A DNA stretch of 12,994 bases from JBGSYJ01 sp041750915 (GTDB lineage: Bacteria; Acidobacteriota; Thermoanaerobaculia; Gp7-AA8): the NCBI GenBank assembly GCA_041750915.1, contig JBGSYJ010000457.1:1-12994 (forward strand), given 5' to 3'. This document shows positions 5,776 through 12,974 of this stretch, in pieces. Positions within the stretch are counted from its first letter, which is position 1, and each line of letters begins with the position of its first letter. A program made the position numbers and the translations under genes. The notes under the pieces were generated by a model. That model made no database searches, had not been told where the DNA came from, and saw only the letters and a program-made list of their open reading frames with translations.

Positions 5776-7059
5776 TCATCCGAGATTCGCGGGTGCGTCG
5801 AGAGTCGGCGCATTGCCGAATCTCGAGGTGAGAGAGAATCCACGCTCGATATCCGCGCCCGTCGGTTGCTGGAACACGCGCAGACCGAACTCCGGGATCA
5901 CCGACAGCAGATGATCGAAGATGTCCGACTGGATCCCTTCGTACTCGGCCCACTTGACCGTGCTGGTGAAACAGTAGACTTCGATCGGCAGACCCGTCGG
6001 CCCGGGAGGCTGCTGCCGCACGAGCAGGGTCAACCCCTGATGCACATTCGGATGGTGCCTCAGGTAGGCGTAAACGTAGGCGCGGAAGGTTCCGATGTTC
6101 GTCAGCCGGCGCGTGTTCACCGGTTCCTGCCCCTGTTCTGTCAACGAGGCGTTGAACTCTTCGAGCTCTGCCTGTTTGCTGGCGATGTATTCGGTCAGCA
6201 GCGACACGCGGCTCATCCGCCCCCGCTCGTCCGGTGTCAGATAGCGGATGGATGTCTGGTCCAGATGGATTGCCCGCTTGATGCGCCGCCCGCCGGAGTC
6301 CTGCATGCCGCGCCAGTTGCGGTAGCTCTCGCTGATGAGCCGATGGGTGGGAATCGTCGTGATCGTCTTGTCCCAGTTCTGCACTTTCACGGTGTGGAGT
6401 GCGATGTCGACGACGTCGCCGTCCGCGCCGAGCTGCGGCATTTCGATCCAGTCACCGACCCGAAGCATGTCGTTCGTGGTGAGCTGAATGCTGGCGACGA
6501 GAGAGAGGATCGTGTCCTTGAAGACCAGCATCAGCACCGCAGTCATCGCACCGAAGCCGCTGAGCAGCAGCAGAGGCGAGCGCTCGATCAGCACCGCGAT
6601 GATCAGCAAAAAGGCGAACACGTACACGACGATGTTCGCGACCTGCAGAAATCCCTTGATCGAGCGTGTGCGCGTTCGATCCGAGGCGACGTAGATGTCG
6701 TTGACCGCGGAGAAGAATGCCGAAATGGCGAGCGCAACCGTCAGGATCATGAACGACATGGCAACGTTGCGGATGACGATGTCGATCTCAGGCGGGAATC
6801 CCGGCACGGTGGGGAGCGCCAGATAGATCACGAGAGCCGGCAGCAGATTGGCAAGACGGTGAATTACCCTGCGGTTGTAGATGGCGTCGTCCCAGGTCGC
6901 GCGGGAGCTGCGCATGAGACGCGCTGCCACCCGCACCAGAAGTTTCTGGCCCAATAGGTACGAGAGCCACGCGAGCATCACAACGCCGGTGAAATGTCCG
7001 GCTGTGAGGACCCAGGGCTGCTGTTGAACGAGAGCGTCGAGTTGCGGGAATGACTGCAT
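5776..7059 (-). CDS. ybdG: Mechanosensitive channel of the MscS superfamily, YbdG type
   Basis: A 427-aa channel matching E. coli YbdG closely in length and in motifs along the chain. Several membrane helices (about 17-38, 72-87, 100-118, 142-160) precede the pore-lining helix, LLLLSGFGAMTAVLMLVFKD (about 163-182). The beta domain follows with NDMLRVGDWIEMPQ, GADGDV and VKVQNWDKTITTIPTH (about 197-239), and the C-terminal region has NWRGMQDSGGRRIKR, TRRLTNIGTFRAYV and EYEGIQSDIFDHLL, all YbdG hallmarks. YbdG gives a small-conductance channel that opens under membrane tension and helps cells adapt to mild osmotic shock. I use the ATG at 7059; a GTG directly before it (7062) is equally possible. 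It heads an operon with the potassium channel, which suggests shared control of turgor. Its promoter must lie in the 135-base divergent gap, but I could not place it. Confidence 0.93.
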   Translation of the reverse strand: MQSFPQLDALVQQQPWVLTAGHFTGVVMLAWLSYLLGQKLLVRVAARLMRSSRATWDDAIYNRRVIHRLANLLPALVIYLALPTVPGFPPEIDIVIRNVAMSFMILTVALAISAFFSAVNDIYVASDRTRTRSIKGFLQVANIVVYVFAFLLIIAVLIERSPLLLLSGFGAMTAVLMLVFKDTILSLVASIQLTTNDMLRVGDWIEMPQLGADGDVVDIALHTVKVQNWDKTITTIPTHRLISESYRNWRGMQDSGGRRIKRAIHLDQTSIRYLTPDERGRMSRVSLLTEYIASKQAELEEFNASLTEQGQEPVNTRRLTNIGTFRAYVYAYLRHHPNVHQGLTLLVRQQPPGPTGLPIEVYCFTSTVKWAEYEGIQSDIFDHLLSVIPEFGLRVFQQPTGADIERGFSLTSRFGNAPTLDAPANLG

Positions 7060-7137
7060 CACGGGGACCAGCCTACCAGTTCGAGCGATTCCTTGCCTAC
7101 GTTTGCGGGCGCTCTGCTGCGTTTCGGAATCATGTGA

Positions 7138-7146
7138 TGTTACGAT
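7138..7146 (+). promoter_or_regulatory. Possible extended -10 promoter for the secreted hydrolase
   Basis: TGTTACGAT at 7138-7146 fits an extended -10 element (TGn followed by a hexamer with four of six consensus bases), about 48 bases before the chosen ATG. No good -35 was found at the expected distance. Weak, by-eye call. Confidence 0.25.
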
Positions 7147-7194
7147 CTGACAACCGTCGTGTGCTCAAGAGCTGATCGCGCGGAACTCTCTCTC

Positions 7195-8475
7195 ATGTCG
7201 ATTCACGCACTCCGATTCCGTCTGATGATTGTGTTCACTGTCTTCGGCGCGATTGTCTGTGTGCCGCAGGCGTTCGGCGAGACCAGAGAAGAGGCATTCG
7301 ATGGCTCTTTCCGCCTGACGACCGGGGAGGTCATCACCGGCGGACTCTTCGTTGAAGCTGGCCAATCCAGGTTTCTCTTCATGGATACCGAGAATCTCGC
7401 GAGGGGTGGGCTTTTCGAACGTGCAGGGGATCAACTGCTCCGCTCCATCGTGCCGCCGGGCGTCGAGATCGAGTTCATCAAACGCGACGGCGGGATCGAC
7501 GGGCTCGTATGGCGGGAGAAAGGACGTGATCCGATCGCCGGACGGCGCGTTTATCCGCACCGCTCACGCCCGGTTAGGATGACTTCCGCAGACGGAACGG
7601 AATTGCGGGGCCGTCTCATGCTTCCGGCGTGCACAGGTCCGCATCCCGTGATCGTCTCGGTTCACGGTTCCGGTCCAGTCAACCGCTACGGTGGCCCATA
7701 CCACACGTTCTTTCTGCAACAGGGCATGGCCGTCCTGGCTTACGACAAGCGGGGTTACACGACCAACAGCGAGGCGTGGCGGGAGCCTGATCTGGCGAGT
7801 CTCTCGGCTGATGTCGCCACCGCAGTTCGCTTCGCAGCGGAGCAGCCGGAAATCGACGCCGATCGAATCGGAATCGCCGGCAGCAGTCAGGCTGGATGGG
7901 TCGTACCGCGCGCAGCGGTCGAAGCGAAACAGACGAGCTTCATGATCCTTCGGGCCGGCGCGGCGCTCACGCAGCTCGAGACGGTCCTTCATGAGATCCG
8001 CCAGGAGTTGCGGTCCGATGGGCTCAGCGGTCTCGATCTCGACCACTCGATGGAGCTGCGACGGGAAATCTACATGCTGGCCATAGCGGGAAAGCCGATC
8101 TCCGCGGCCGATGCGCTCGTCGCTCCCTATCTCGACGAGCCGTGGTACCGAACCGCGTTCGGTGTAGGACCGGTCAGCAGCCGCTGGTCCTCCCACTGGT
8201 GGGACTGGGCGGGCCGCAATCTGTCCGTCGCATCGGCGCCGGATGTTGCGAAGTTCGAAGGCGCCGTGCTCTGGTTTCTTGCGGAGCTCGATGAGAACGT
8301 GCCGCTCGTTTCCACGCGCGCTGCTCTGGAAGGCGCGCTGCATTCGTTTCTCATCCCGAGTCCCGACGGTCCACCGCGGTTCTCACCCGGATATTTCGAT
8401 CGGATGAAGGGCTGGCTGGAAGAGCGAAAATTCTCGGACAGGAAGTGCTTCGCCGGGCAGATGATGAGGAAATGA
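7195..8475 (+). CDS. Secreted alpha/beta hydrolase (esterase/peptidase-like), shortened near the catalytic histidine
   Basis: A 426-aa protein from ATG 7195. A signal peptide (MSIHALRFRLMIVFTVF... to about residue 28, PQAFG) sends it out of the cytoplasm. Residues 30-125 form a small beta-rich domain; the hydrolase core follows with VIVSVHGSGP (oxyanion loop, 152-161), YDKRGY (183-188) and GSSQAG with nucleophile Ser231. Asp366 in LAELDENVP is the likely acid and His383 in ALHSFLIP the likely base. Only 17 residues separate Asp366 and His383, whereas relatives have room there for a helix and a strand; the segment looks deleted, so the fold at the active site may be disturbed. An upstream GTG at 7159 would add 12 residues before the signal peptide and is less likely. 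The substrate cannot be told from sequence. Confidence 0.82.
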   Translation: MSIHALRFRLMIVFTVFGAIVCVPQAFGETREEAFDGSFRLTTGEVITGGLFVEAGQSRFLFMDTENLARGGLFERAGDQLLRSIVPPGVEIEFIKRDGGIDGLVWREKGRDPIAGRRVYPHRSRPVRMTSADGTELRGRLMLPACTGPHPVIVSVHGSGPVNRYGGPYHTFFLQQGMAVLAYDKRGYTTNSEAWREPDLASLSADVATAVRFAAEQPEIDADRIGIAGSSQAGWVVPRAAVEAKQTSFMILRAGAALTQLETVLHEIRQELRSDGLSGLDLDHSMELRREIYMLAIAGKPISAADALVAPYLDEPWYRTAFGVGPVSSRWSSHWWDWAGRNLSVASAPDVAKFEGAVLWFLAELDENVPLVSTRAALEGALHSFLIPSPDGPPRFSPGYFDRMKGWLEERKFSDRKCFAGQMMRK

Positions 8476-8525
8476 GAGCCTCTCGAAAAGGAGAAATACG
8501 ATCGTGAGAGACCGCGCGCTGGATG

Positions 8526-8716
8526 TCATTGTTTCACCTCGGTCGTGTCGACGAGAATCCTTCGCATCGCCTCGATGCTCGGGATCTCGCCGTCGAGATA
8601 TGCCTGCCAGTGCGTCTCCAGCGCCTTTCGATAATCGCGGAAGCCGCGGGAGTACATCCCGATGATGTGGGGCTCGTACGTCACACCGCGTCTGGCGAGC
8701 GCACGCCGGGTCAGTT
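8526..8716 (-). pseudogene. 3' fragment of an unidentified gene
   Basis: On the minus strand an open frame ends at TGA (8528-8526) and reads GELTRRALARRGVTYEPHII, then MYSRGFRDYRKALETHW, then a helix to the stop, about 63 residues. It looks like real protein (alternating charged and aromatic residues, helical pattern), not an antisense shadow, because no plus-strand gene covers it. No plausible start or ribosome-binding site is present, and the frame runs without a natural beginning into the GDSL fragment on the other strand. I do not recognise the family. The right edge of the fragment is approximate. Confidence 0.45.
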
Positions 8717-8722
8717 CACCCG

Positions 8723-9013
8723 ATGTGTGCCGGCGCGATGGTCGTGCTTCTCGGGTTCTCCTTCCCGAGCCTCACCGGGGACTACGCGGAGATGTACGAG
8801 CGGGTTGCCGAGGAAGAAGGATGTCTTCTCGTGCCGCGCGTGCTCAAGGGCGTCCTGACGAAAAACGAGCTGAAGATTGATGCGATTCACCCGAACTCAA
8901 CTGGCTACGAGATCATGACGGCGCGCATGGCCGAACCCCTGTCGAACCTGCTGCGCGAGGCCGATGCTTCGATTGTGAACCACTCGGAACGACCGAAATC
9001 GAAAACGCCGTAG
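8723..9013 (+). pseudogene. 3' half of a GDSL/SGNH hydrolase (TesA-like esterase), N-terminus missing
   Basis: The 96-residue frame matches the second half of TesA-type lysophospholipase/arylesterases: a strand MVVLLGFSFP, the segment YAEMYERVAEEEGCLLVPRVLKGVL, and block V IDAIHPNSTGYEIM with the catalytic pair Asp53 and His56 of the fragment. Blocks I (GDSL with the nucleophile serine), II and III are absent, so it cannot be an active enzyme. The ATG at 8723 is nominal and has no ribosome-binding site. Upstream the frame continues into sequence that does not look like this family, and the opposite strand there codes for another truncated protein. Probably a decaying remnant. Confidence 0.68.
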
Positions 9014-9087
9014 ATACCGGGATCGGTGGTAGCCTCGCCCTGCTCGCAGCTCTGCTCCGGCCGTACTTCTCGATAAGCCCACGACAA

Positions 9088-11820
9088 GTGACAAAACAAC
9101 AGGCAACCTCTCCCAGCCACTTCCCTGCTCCCGCTGTTCCTGGCGACGTGAGCGGTCCCGGTGAGGCAACCGCTGCGAAACGGCGCGACCTGCGCGCGAG
9201 CATTCTGATCGGGCTGTGCTGCCTCATCATCTACAACGCGAATCTGCGGGCGATCAGCGCAGGCGACACCTACCCCGCACGTTACCTCCCCTTCGCCGTA
9301 TGGAAACACCACACACTCGTTCTCGATCCGATCGAAGCGATCACAGCTCAGGGTCGCGGAGCAAATGCCTACTGGATCCATACGCTGGCCGATGGGCGCA
9401 AGGCCTCTCTCTATCCCGTCACGACGCCGCTGCTCATCTCACCCCTCTACCTCCCCGCCGTTTCCTACGTGCAGGCCCGAGGGTGGACCCTGAGCGCGCT
9501 CGATCGTGCAGCGAGGGTGATGGAGAAAGCCTCCGCATCGCTGATTGCGTCGCTTTCAGCTTCGCTCCTTTTTCTGCTCCTGCGTCGCAGGGCACAGCGG
9601 TCTGTGGCGCTGATGCTCACAATCGCGTACGCATTCGGCACCACGACATGGGTGATCAGCAGCCAGGCTCTGTGGCAGCACGGAATGGCGCAATTGCTGG
9701 TGGTCTGCGCGCTGCTGTTTCTAACCGGGCGACCGACTGCACCGAACGCAATCACGGCGGGATTGATGCTCGGCCTGATCGCAGCCAACCGGCCGCCGGA
9801 CAGCTTGATCGCCGCCGCGCTGGGGGCGTACGGATTGTTCTGGGCGGGACGCCGCGCACCACTCCTCATCGCCGCAACGCTGCTCCCCCTTGCACTGCTG
9901 CTGTTCTACAACCTCAACCTCTTCGGCAACGTCGCCGGCGGGTACGGAGTTGCCGGCAGAATGAGCCTGCTCGGGAACGACGTCCTTCCTGGCTTCGCCG
10001 GCTTGCTGTTCAGTCCCACTCGAGGGCTGTTCGTCTTCTCCCCGTTCCTCCTGTTTCTTGGTCTGATCTGGCGCCATTGGCCTCGTGATCGTGGCGAGCG
10101 CATCCTCACCCTCGCCGTGTGCGTCGCCATCGCTCTTCAGCTTGTGCTCTACGGCAAAATGGACTGGCGGGGCGGATTGTCGTGGGGACCGCGCTTCCTG
10201 ACCGACCTGCTGCCACTGCTCCTCTGGATGCTGGTGCCGGTGGCCGCCGCGCTGCGCGGTGCGGCAAAGGTTGGCTTCCTCATCGCAATCGCGGCGTCGA
10301 TCACGATCGAGGCGATCGGCGCGTGGTGCTACACCAGCGTGACCGACGCTGCGATCTTCGCAGTCCCATCGGGGCCCGATAAGATGCGCGCGGCCTGGCA
10401 ATGGAGGAACGCACCCTTTGTCACGTCCCTCAGGAACGGCCCCTCCCCACCGGAACTGACAATCCACTTTCGCGGAGTCCTCGATGAGCTCCAGTCCGAT
10501 GGCCGCAGCGTCACGATTGTCAACGCGGGCGAGCAGGCAACCGCTGCCGGATGGGCACTCGCCGGAGACGCAACACCTCTTCAGGTGGGCCTCATGATCG
10601 ATGGCGTGCAGGGGCCGGCTTCACGCACCTTCTTCGACCGGCCTGATGTCCGGACATCGCTTGGCGTCGAGAGTCCCGCCGGCTGGCTGATTCCGTTCGA
10701 CACTGCGCAACTCGAGCCTGGTGACCATCGCATTGCCGCTTTCGCATGGAACTCGATGAAAGGAGATATGTATTACCTGGGTGAGCGCATGCTGAGAATT
10801 CGCGAGCCTGAGCGACAGGAGCGCAACGCAGCAGGAGGCCGTCGAAAGGATTTCGACCGGGCGTTCGAGACAGCCGCCGCGCGCGTTCGCGATCATCAGC
10901 AGGCTGCCGGCTACTGGCTCACATCATTCACGTCGAGTACCCGTTTCGAGCAACCCGCCGTGGAGATGAACACCTTCCTGACCTCCTTCATGATCGATCT
11001 ATTGGATCCGATGGAAGATCCGGCCAGGATGGGAGAAACCCTCCGGCGCGCACGCCAGCATCTCACCGCACAGATCGGGCCTGGCGGCCTCGTGCGGTAT
11101 CACGGTCTCCCGGACGGTCCAGGCATCGGTACTCTCGGATGCGCGATCACACCTGATACGGATGACACCGCTCTGGTCTGGAGAATTGCTCCAGGTCGGG
11201 ACCGGCGCCAGCTCGCTGCTGCGCTGAAGACCATCAGCGAATACCGCACGGAGGAGGGACTCTACCGGACATGGCTCGCTTCGCCTGAAAACTATCAGTG
11301 TCTCGATCCGGGCAAAGACCCGAATCCTCCCGACATCGCCATCCAGATGAATCTGCTGCTCCTTCTGGCTAACGAGCAACCTGCGGCCGCTCGCGCGCTC
11401 TGCGAGTCGATTCGTGCAGTCGTCGACGAGGATCGAGTGTGGGTCTACTATCGCGTGTCGCCGCTCATCGCGATGACGCGTCTGCCGGACATGGAACGCG
11501 CTGGCTGCGCGATCGAGCTGCCGGAGTCGAGAATGCGGACGCGAGTGCAGGAGCAGGAAATCTGGGTGTCGGCCCTCCGGCTGCTCAACGACGCGCAGAA
11601 GCCTCGAACAGCGGTTGATACAGTCGAGATCGGTACGTTGCTTGAACGGATTTCCGCCGACGATTTTGCTATGCTGCACGCGAACCCGCCGCTCATCTAC
11701 CACAATGATCTGACTGCATCCGTTTCGAGATACTACTGGTCAGAGGACTTCGGCTACGCGCTCTGGCTCAGGCTCGCTCACATCCATGATCAAATCCAGG
11801 AAACAGACAAGAATCACTGA
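9088..11820 (+). CDS. GT-C-like membrane protein fused to a terpene-cyclase-like domain
   Basis: A 910-aa three-part protein. Residues about 36-412 hold roughly ten membrane helices of a GT-C-type glycosyltransferase: first outer loop SAGDTYPARYLPF (Asp60 a candidate catalytic acid), NRPPDS at 234-239, and SPTRGLFVFSPF at 309-320. GT-C enzymes move sugars from lipid-linked donors at the membrane. Residues about 455-572 look like a beta-sandwich (GWALAGDATPLQVGLMIDG). Residues about 583-840 are all-helical with EMNTFLTSFMIDLLD, LVRYHGLPDGPGIGTLGC, DTDDTALVWRI and GLYRTWLA, the look of an alpha/alpha barrel of the terpene cyclase/prenyltransferase group; DTDDTA (690-695) matches the DxDDTA acid motif of class II cyclases such as squalene-hopene cyclase. 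The GTG at 9088 is the only early start; no ribosome-binding site is clear. Its end overlaps the UbiA gene by 35 bases. Substrates are unknown; the cyclase reading is inference from motif and fold pattern. Confidence 0.8.
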   Translation: MTKQQATSPSHFPAPAVPGDVSGPGEATAAKRRDLRASILIGLCCLIIYNANLRAISAGDTYPARYLPFAVWKHHTLVLDPIEAITAQGRGANAYWIHTLADGRKASLYPVTTPLLISPLYLPAVSYVQARGWTLSALDRAARVMEKASASLIASLSASLLFLLLRRRAQRSVALMLTIAYAFGTTTWVISSQALWQHGMAQLLVVCALLFLTGRPTAPNAITAGLMLGLIAANRPPDSLIAAALGAYGLFWAGRRAPLLIAATLLPLALLLFYNLNLFGNVAGGYGVAGRMSLLGNDVLPGFAGLLFSPTRGLFVFSPFLLFLGLIWRHWPRDRGERILTLAVCVAIALQLVLYGKMDWRGGLSWGPRFLTDLLPLLLWMLVPVAAALRGAAKVGFLIAIAASITIEAIGAWCYTSVTDAAIFAVPSGPDKMRAAWQWRNAPFVTSLRNGPSPPELTIHFRGVLDELQSDGRSVTIVNAGEQATAAGWALAGDATPLQVGLMIDGVQGPASRTFFDRPDVRTSLGVESPAGWLIPFDTAQLEPGDHRIAAFAWNSMKGDMYYLGERMLRIREPERQERNAAGGRRKDFDRAFETAAARVRDHQQAAGYWLTSFTSSTRFEQPAVEMNTFLTSFMIDLLDPMEDPARMGETLRRARQHLTAQIGPGGLVRYHGLPDGPGIGTLGCAITPDTDDTALVWRIAPGRDRRQLAAALKTISEYRTEEGLYRTWLASPENYQCLDPGKDPNPPDIAIQMNLLLLLANEQPAAARALCESIRAVVDEDRVWVYYRVSPLIAMTRLPDMERAGCAIELPESRMRTRVQEQEIWVSALRLLNDAQKPRTAVDTVEIGTLLERISADDFAMLHANPPLIYHNDLTASVSRYYWSEDFGYALWLRLAHIHDQIQETDKNH

Positions 11821-12793
11821 AGCTGCAGTTCCACCTGCCCCTCCCATCAAGGCTCTGCCTCGGCTGGCGATCGCAGCGATTCCTGAAACCCGGGTTGCAG
11901 TCCGTCATGAAAATCGCTTCCGCCGTTACCTGTCCTGTCTCCGCACCGAAGAGATTCTGCTCCTTCAGGGTCCACCCTTCTTCGGCGCTGTTTTCGCGCT
12001 GCGTGATCTCTCGGTGAAGATCATCTTACCGATGGCCATCCTCGCGATCGCGAATCTGCTCCTTATGGCGCATGTATTTTTGATCAACGACTGGTCCGGC
12101 CTGACCGGCGATCTCGAAGATCCGAACAAAGCCGCCAGCGTCTTCGCGGCTCGAGGGGTAGGACGCAAGGCAGTGGCACGCATCTCCGCCGGACTTGTCG
12201 CCGCCAGCCTCGCTCTGTTCGGCTACCTCGGCAGAGATATGCTGCTTCTTGCGGCGGCGATCGCGATGCTGAGCGCACTCTATTCGCTGCCCCGGTTCAA
12301 CCTGAAGGGCCGTCCAGTCTTCAATTCCGTCGCGCACCTGACGGGAGGGATCCTGCACTTTCTCCTCGGCTATTCACTGTTCAGCACCATCGATGGGCGG
12401 GGCATTGCCATCGCCATGTTCTTCGCGTTGACGTTCGTTGCCGGTCATCTGACGCAGGAAGTTCGTGATCGCGACGGGGATTCGCTGAACGGCATCGGAA
12501 CGAACGCGGTGATTTTCGGGTCCCGGCGCACCTTCCTGGCGGGCCTGATCGTGTTCGGACTCGCGTACGCTGTGCTCGTCGGAATGGCCGTCGGGGGAAT
12601 TCTCCCGCTGCCTCTTGCCGCGATGGGATTCCTCTATTTCATTCACCTCCGCTGGTCGCTCCGGACGCTGCGCGAAGATCTCAGCTACGCGAGCATCGTG
12701 AAGCTGCAGGGGCGCTACCGAGCGCTGTACTCGTTGATCGGATTGTCCATGATCGTTGCGCTGTCTCTCACGATCTCGGCGTCGCACCCATAG
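11786..12793 (+). CDS. UbiA-superfamily membrane prenyltransferase with altered first Asp motif
   Basis: A 335-aa membrane protein. A 45-residue charged N-terminus leads to about eight or nine hydrophobic helices. The first UbiA motif is present as NDWSGLTGD (101-109): Asn101, Asp102 and Asp109 are kept, but the middle Asp of NDxxDxxxD is Gly105. The second motif appears as EVRDRDGDSLNG (225-236), with Glu225, Asp228 and Asp232 as magnesium ligands, followed by the usual basic/threonine stretch GIGTNAV. UbiA enzymes transfer prenyl chains from diphosphates to aromatic, glycerol-phosphate or other acceptors; some members are terpene cyclases. The gene starts at ATG 11786 inside the end of the fusion gene, 35 bases of overlap, which implies coupled translation and a shared pathway. 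No nearby gene indicates the acceptor. Confidence 0.87.
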   Translation: MIKSRKQTRITEAAVPPAPPIKALPRLAIAAIPETRVAVRHENRFRRYLSCLRTEEILLLQGPPFFGAVFALRDLSVKIILPMAILAIANLLLMAHVFLINDWSGLTGDLEDPNKAASVFAARGVGRKAVARISAGLVAASLALFGYLGRDMLLLAAAIAMLSALYSLPRFNLKGRPVFNSVAHLTGGILHFLLGYSLFSTIDGRGIAIAMFFALTFVAGHLTQEVRDRDGDSLNGIGTNAVIFGSRRTFLAGLIVFGLAYAVLVGMAVGGILPLPLAAMGFLYFIHLRWSLRTLREDLSYASIVKLQGRYRALYSLIGLSMIVALSLTISASHP

Positions 12794-12894
12794 CGCCGCG
12801 TGTCAGGAAGCTCGCGGACGACATCATCGAGGCCCAACGTAAAGAGATCGCCGAGATGAAAGCCCTGATCAGCGAGCTCGAAAACGGGAGATAG
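12793..12894 (+). pseudogene. C-terminal remnant resembling a DUF305 protein
   Basis: Starting in the last base of the UbiA stop codon, a different frame reads 33 residues to TAG (12892-12894): RKLADDIIEAQRKEIAEMKA, then LISELENGR. This strongly helical phrase, A-x-x-II-x-AQ-x-x-EI-x-x-M-x-x-L, is like the last helix of DUF305 (ferritin-like) proteins. There is no start codon suited to it and no remaining body of the gene, since UbiA coding sequence lies directly upstream. It looks like the leftover 3' end of a gene whose front was lost. The match is short, so the family is tentative. Confidence 0.42.
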
Positions 12895-12902
12895 GCTGAA
12901 GA

Positions 12903-12974
12903 AGGTGTCATCCTGAGAGACTGTGAAATGATCAACAGGATGTGTCATCCCGAGCGTCGAGCGAGGGATCTGGG
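12903..12974. repeat. Second copy of the TGTCATCCTGAG repeat family, diverged
   Basis: AGGTGTCATCCTGAG (12903-12917) is identical to 2419-2433, and a second, related half follows in the same orientation at about 12942-12974 (GTGTCATCCCGAGCG, then GCGAGGGATCTGGG). Unlike the copy near 2.4 kb, the halves here are direct repeats, so no long hairpin forms inside the window. The element may continue past the window edge. Confidence 0.75.

Noticed and set aside
5386..6957. A 523-codon open frame on the plus strand across both channel genes
   Set aside because: It is arginine- and histidine-rich with no domain pattern and lies antisense to two clearly recognised genes; it follows from GC-rich codon bias.
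8523..8858. A 111-codon plus-strand frame spanning the 8.7-kb junction
   Set aside because: Its first part is antisense to the better minus-strand fragment and its second part is out of frame with the GDSL motifs, so it is not a real gene.
9014..9087. Promoter upstream of the GT-C fusion gene
   Set aside because: I found no pair of -35 and -10 boxes that I would defend, and no clear ribosome-binding site.
9721..10467. A 248-codon minus-strand frame inside the GT-C fusion gene
   Set aside because: Charged low-complexity translation opposite well-formed membrane helices; antisense shadow.
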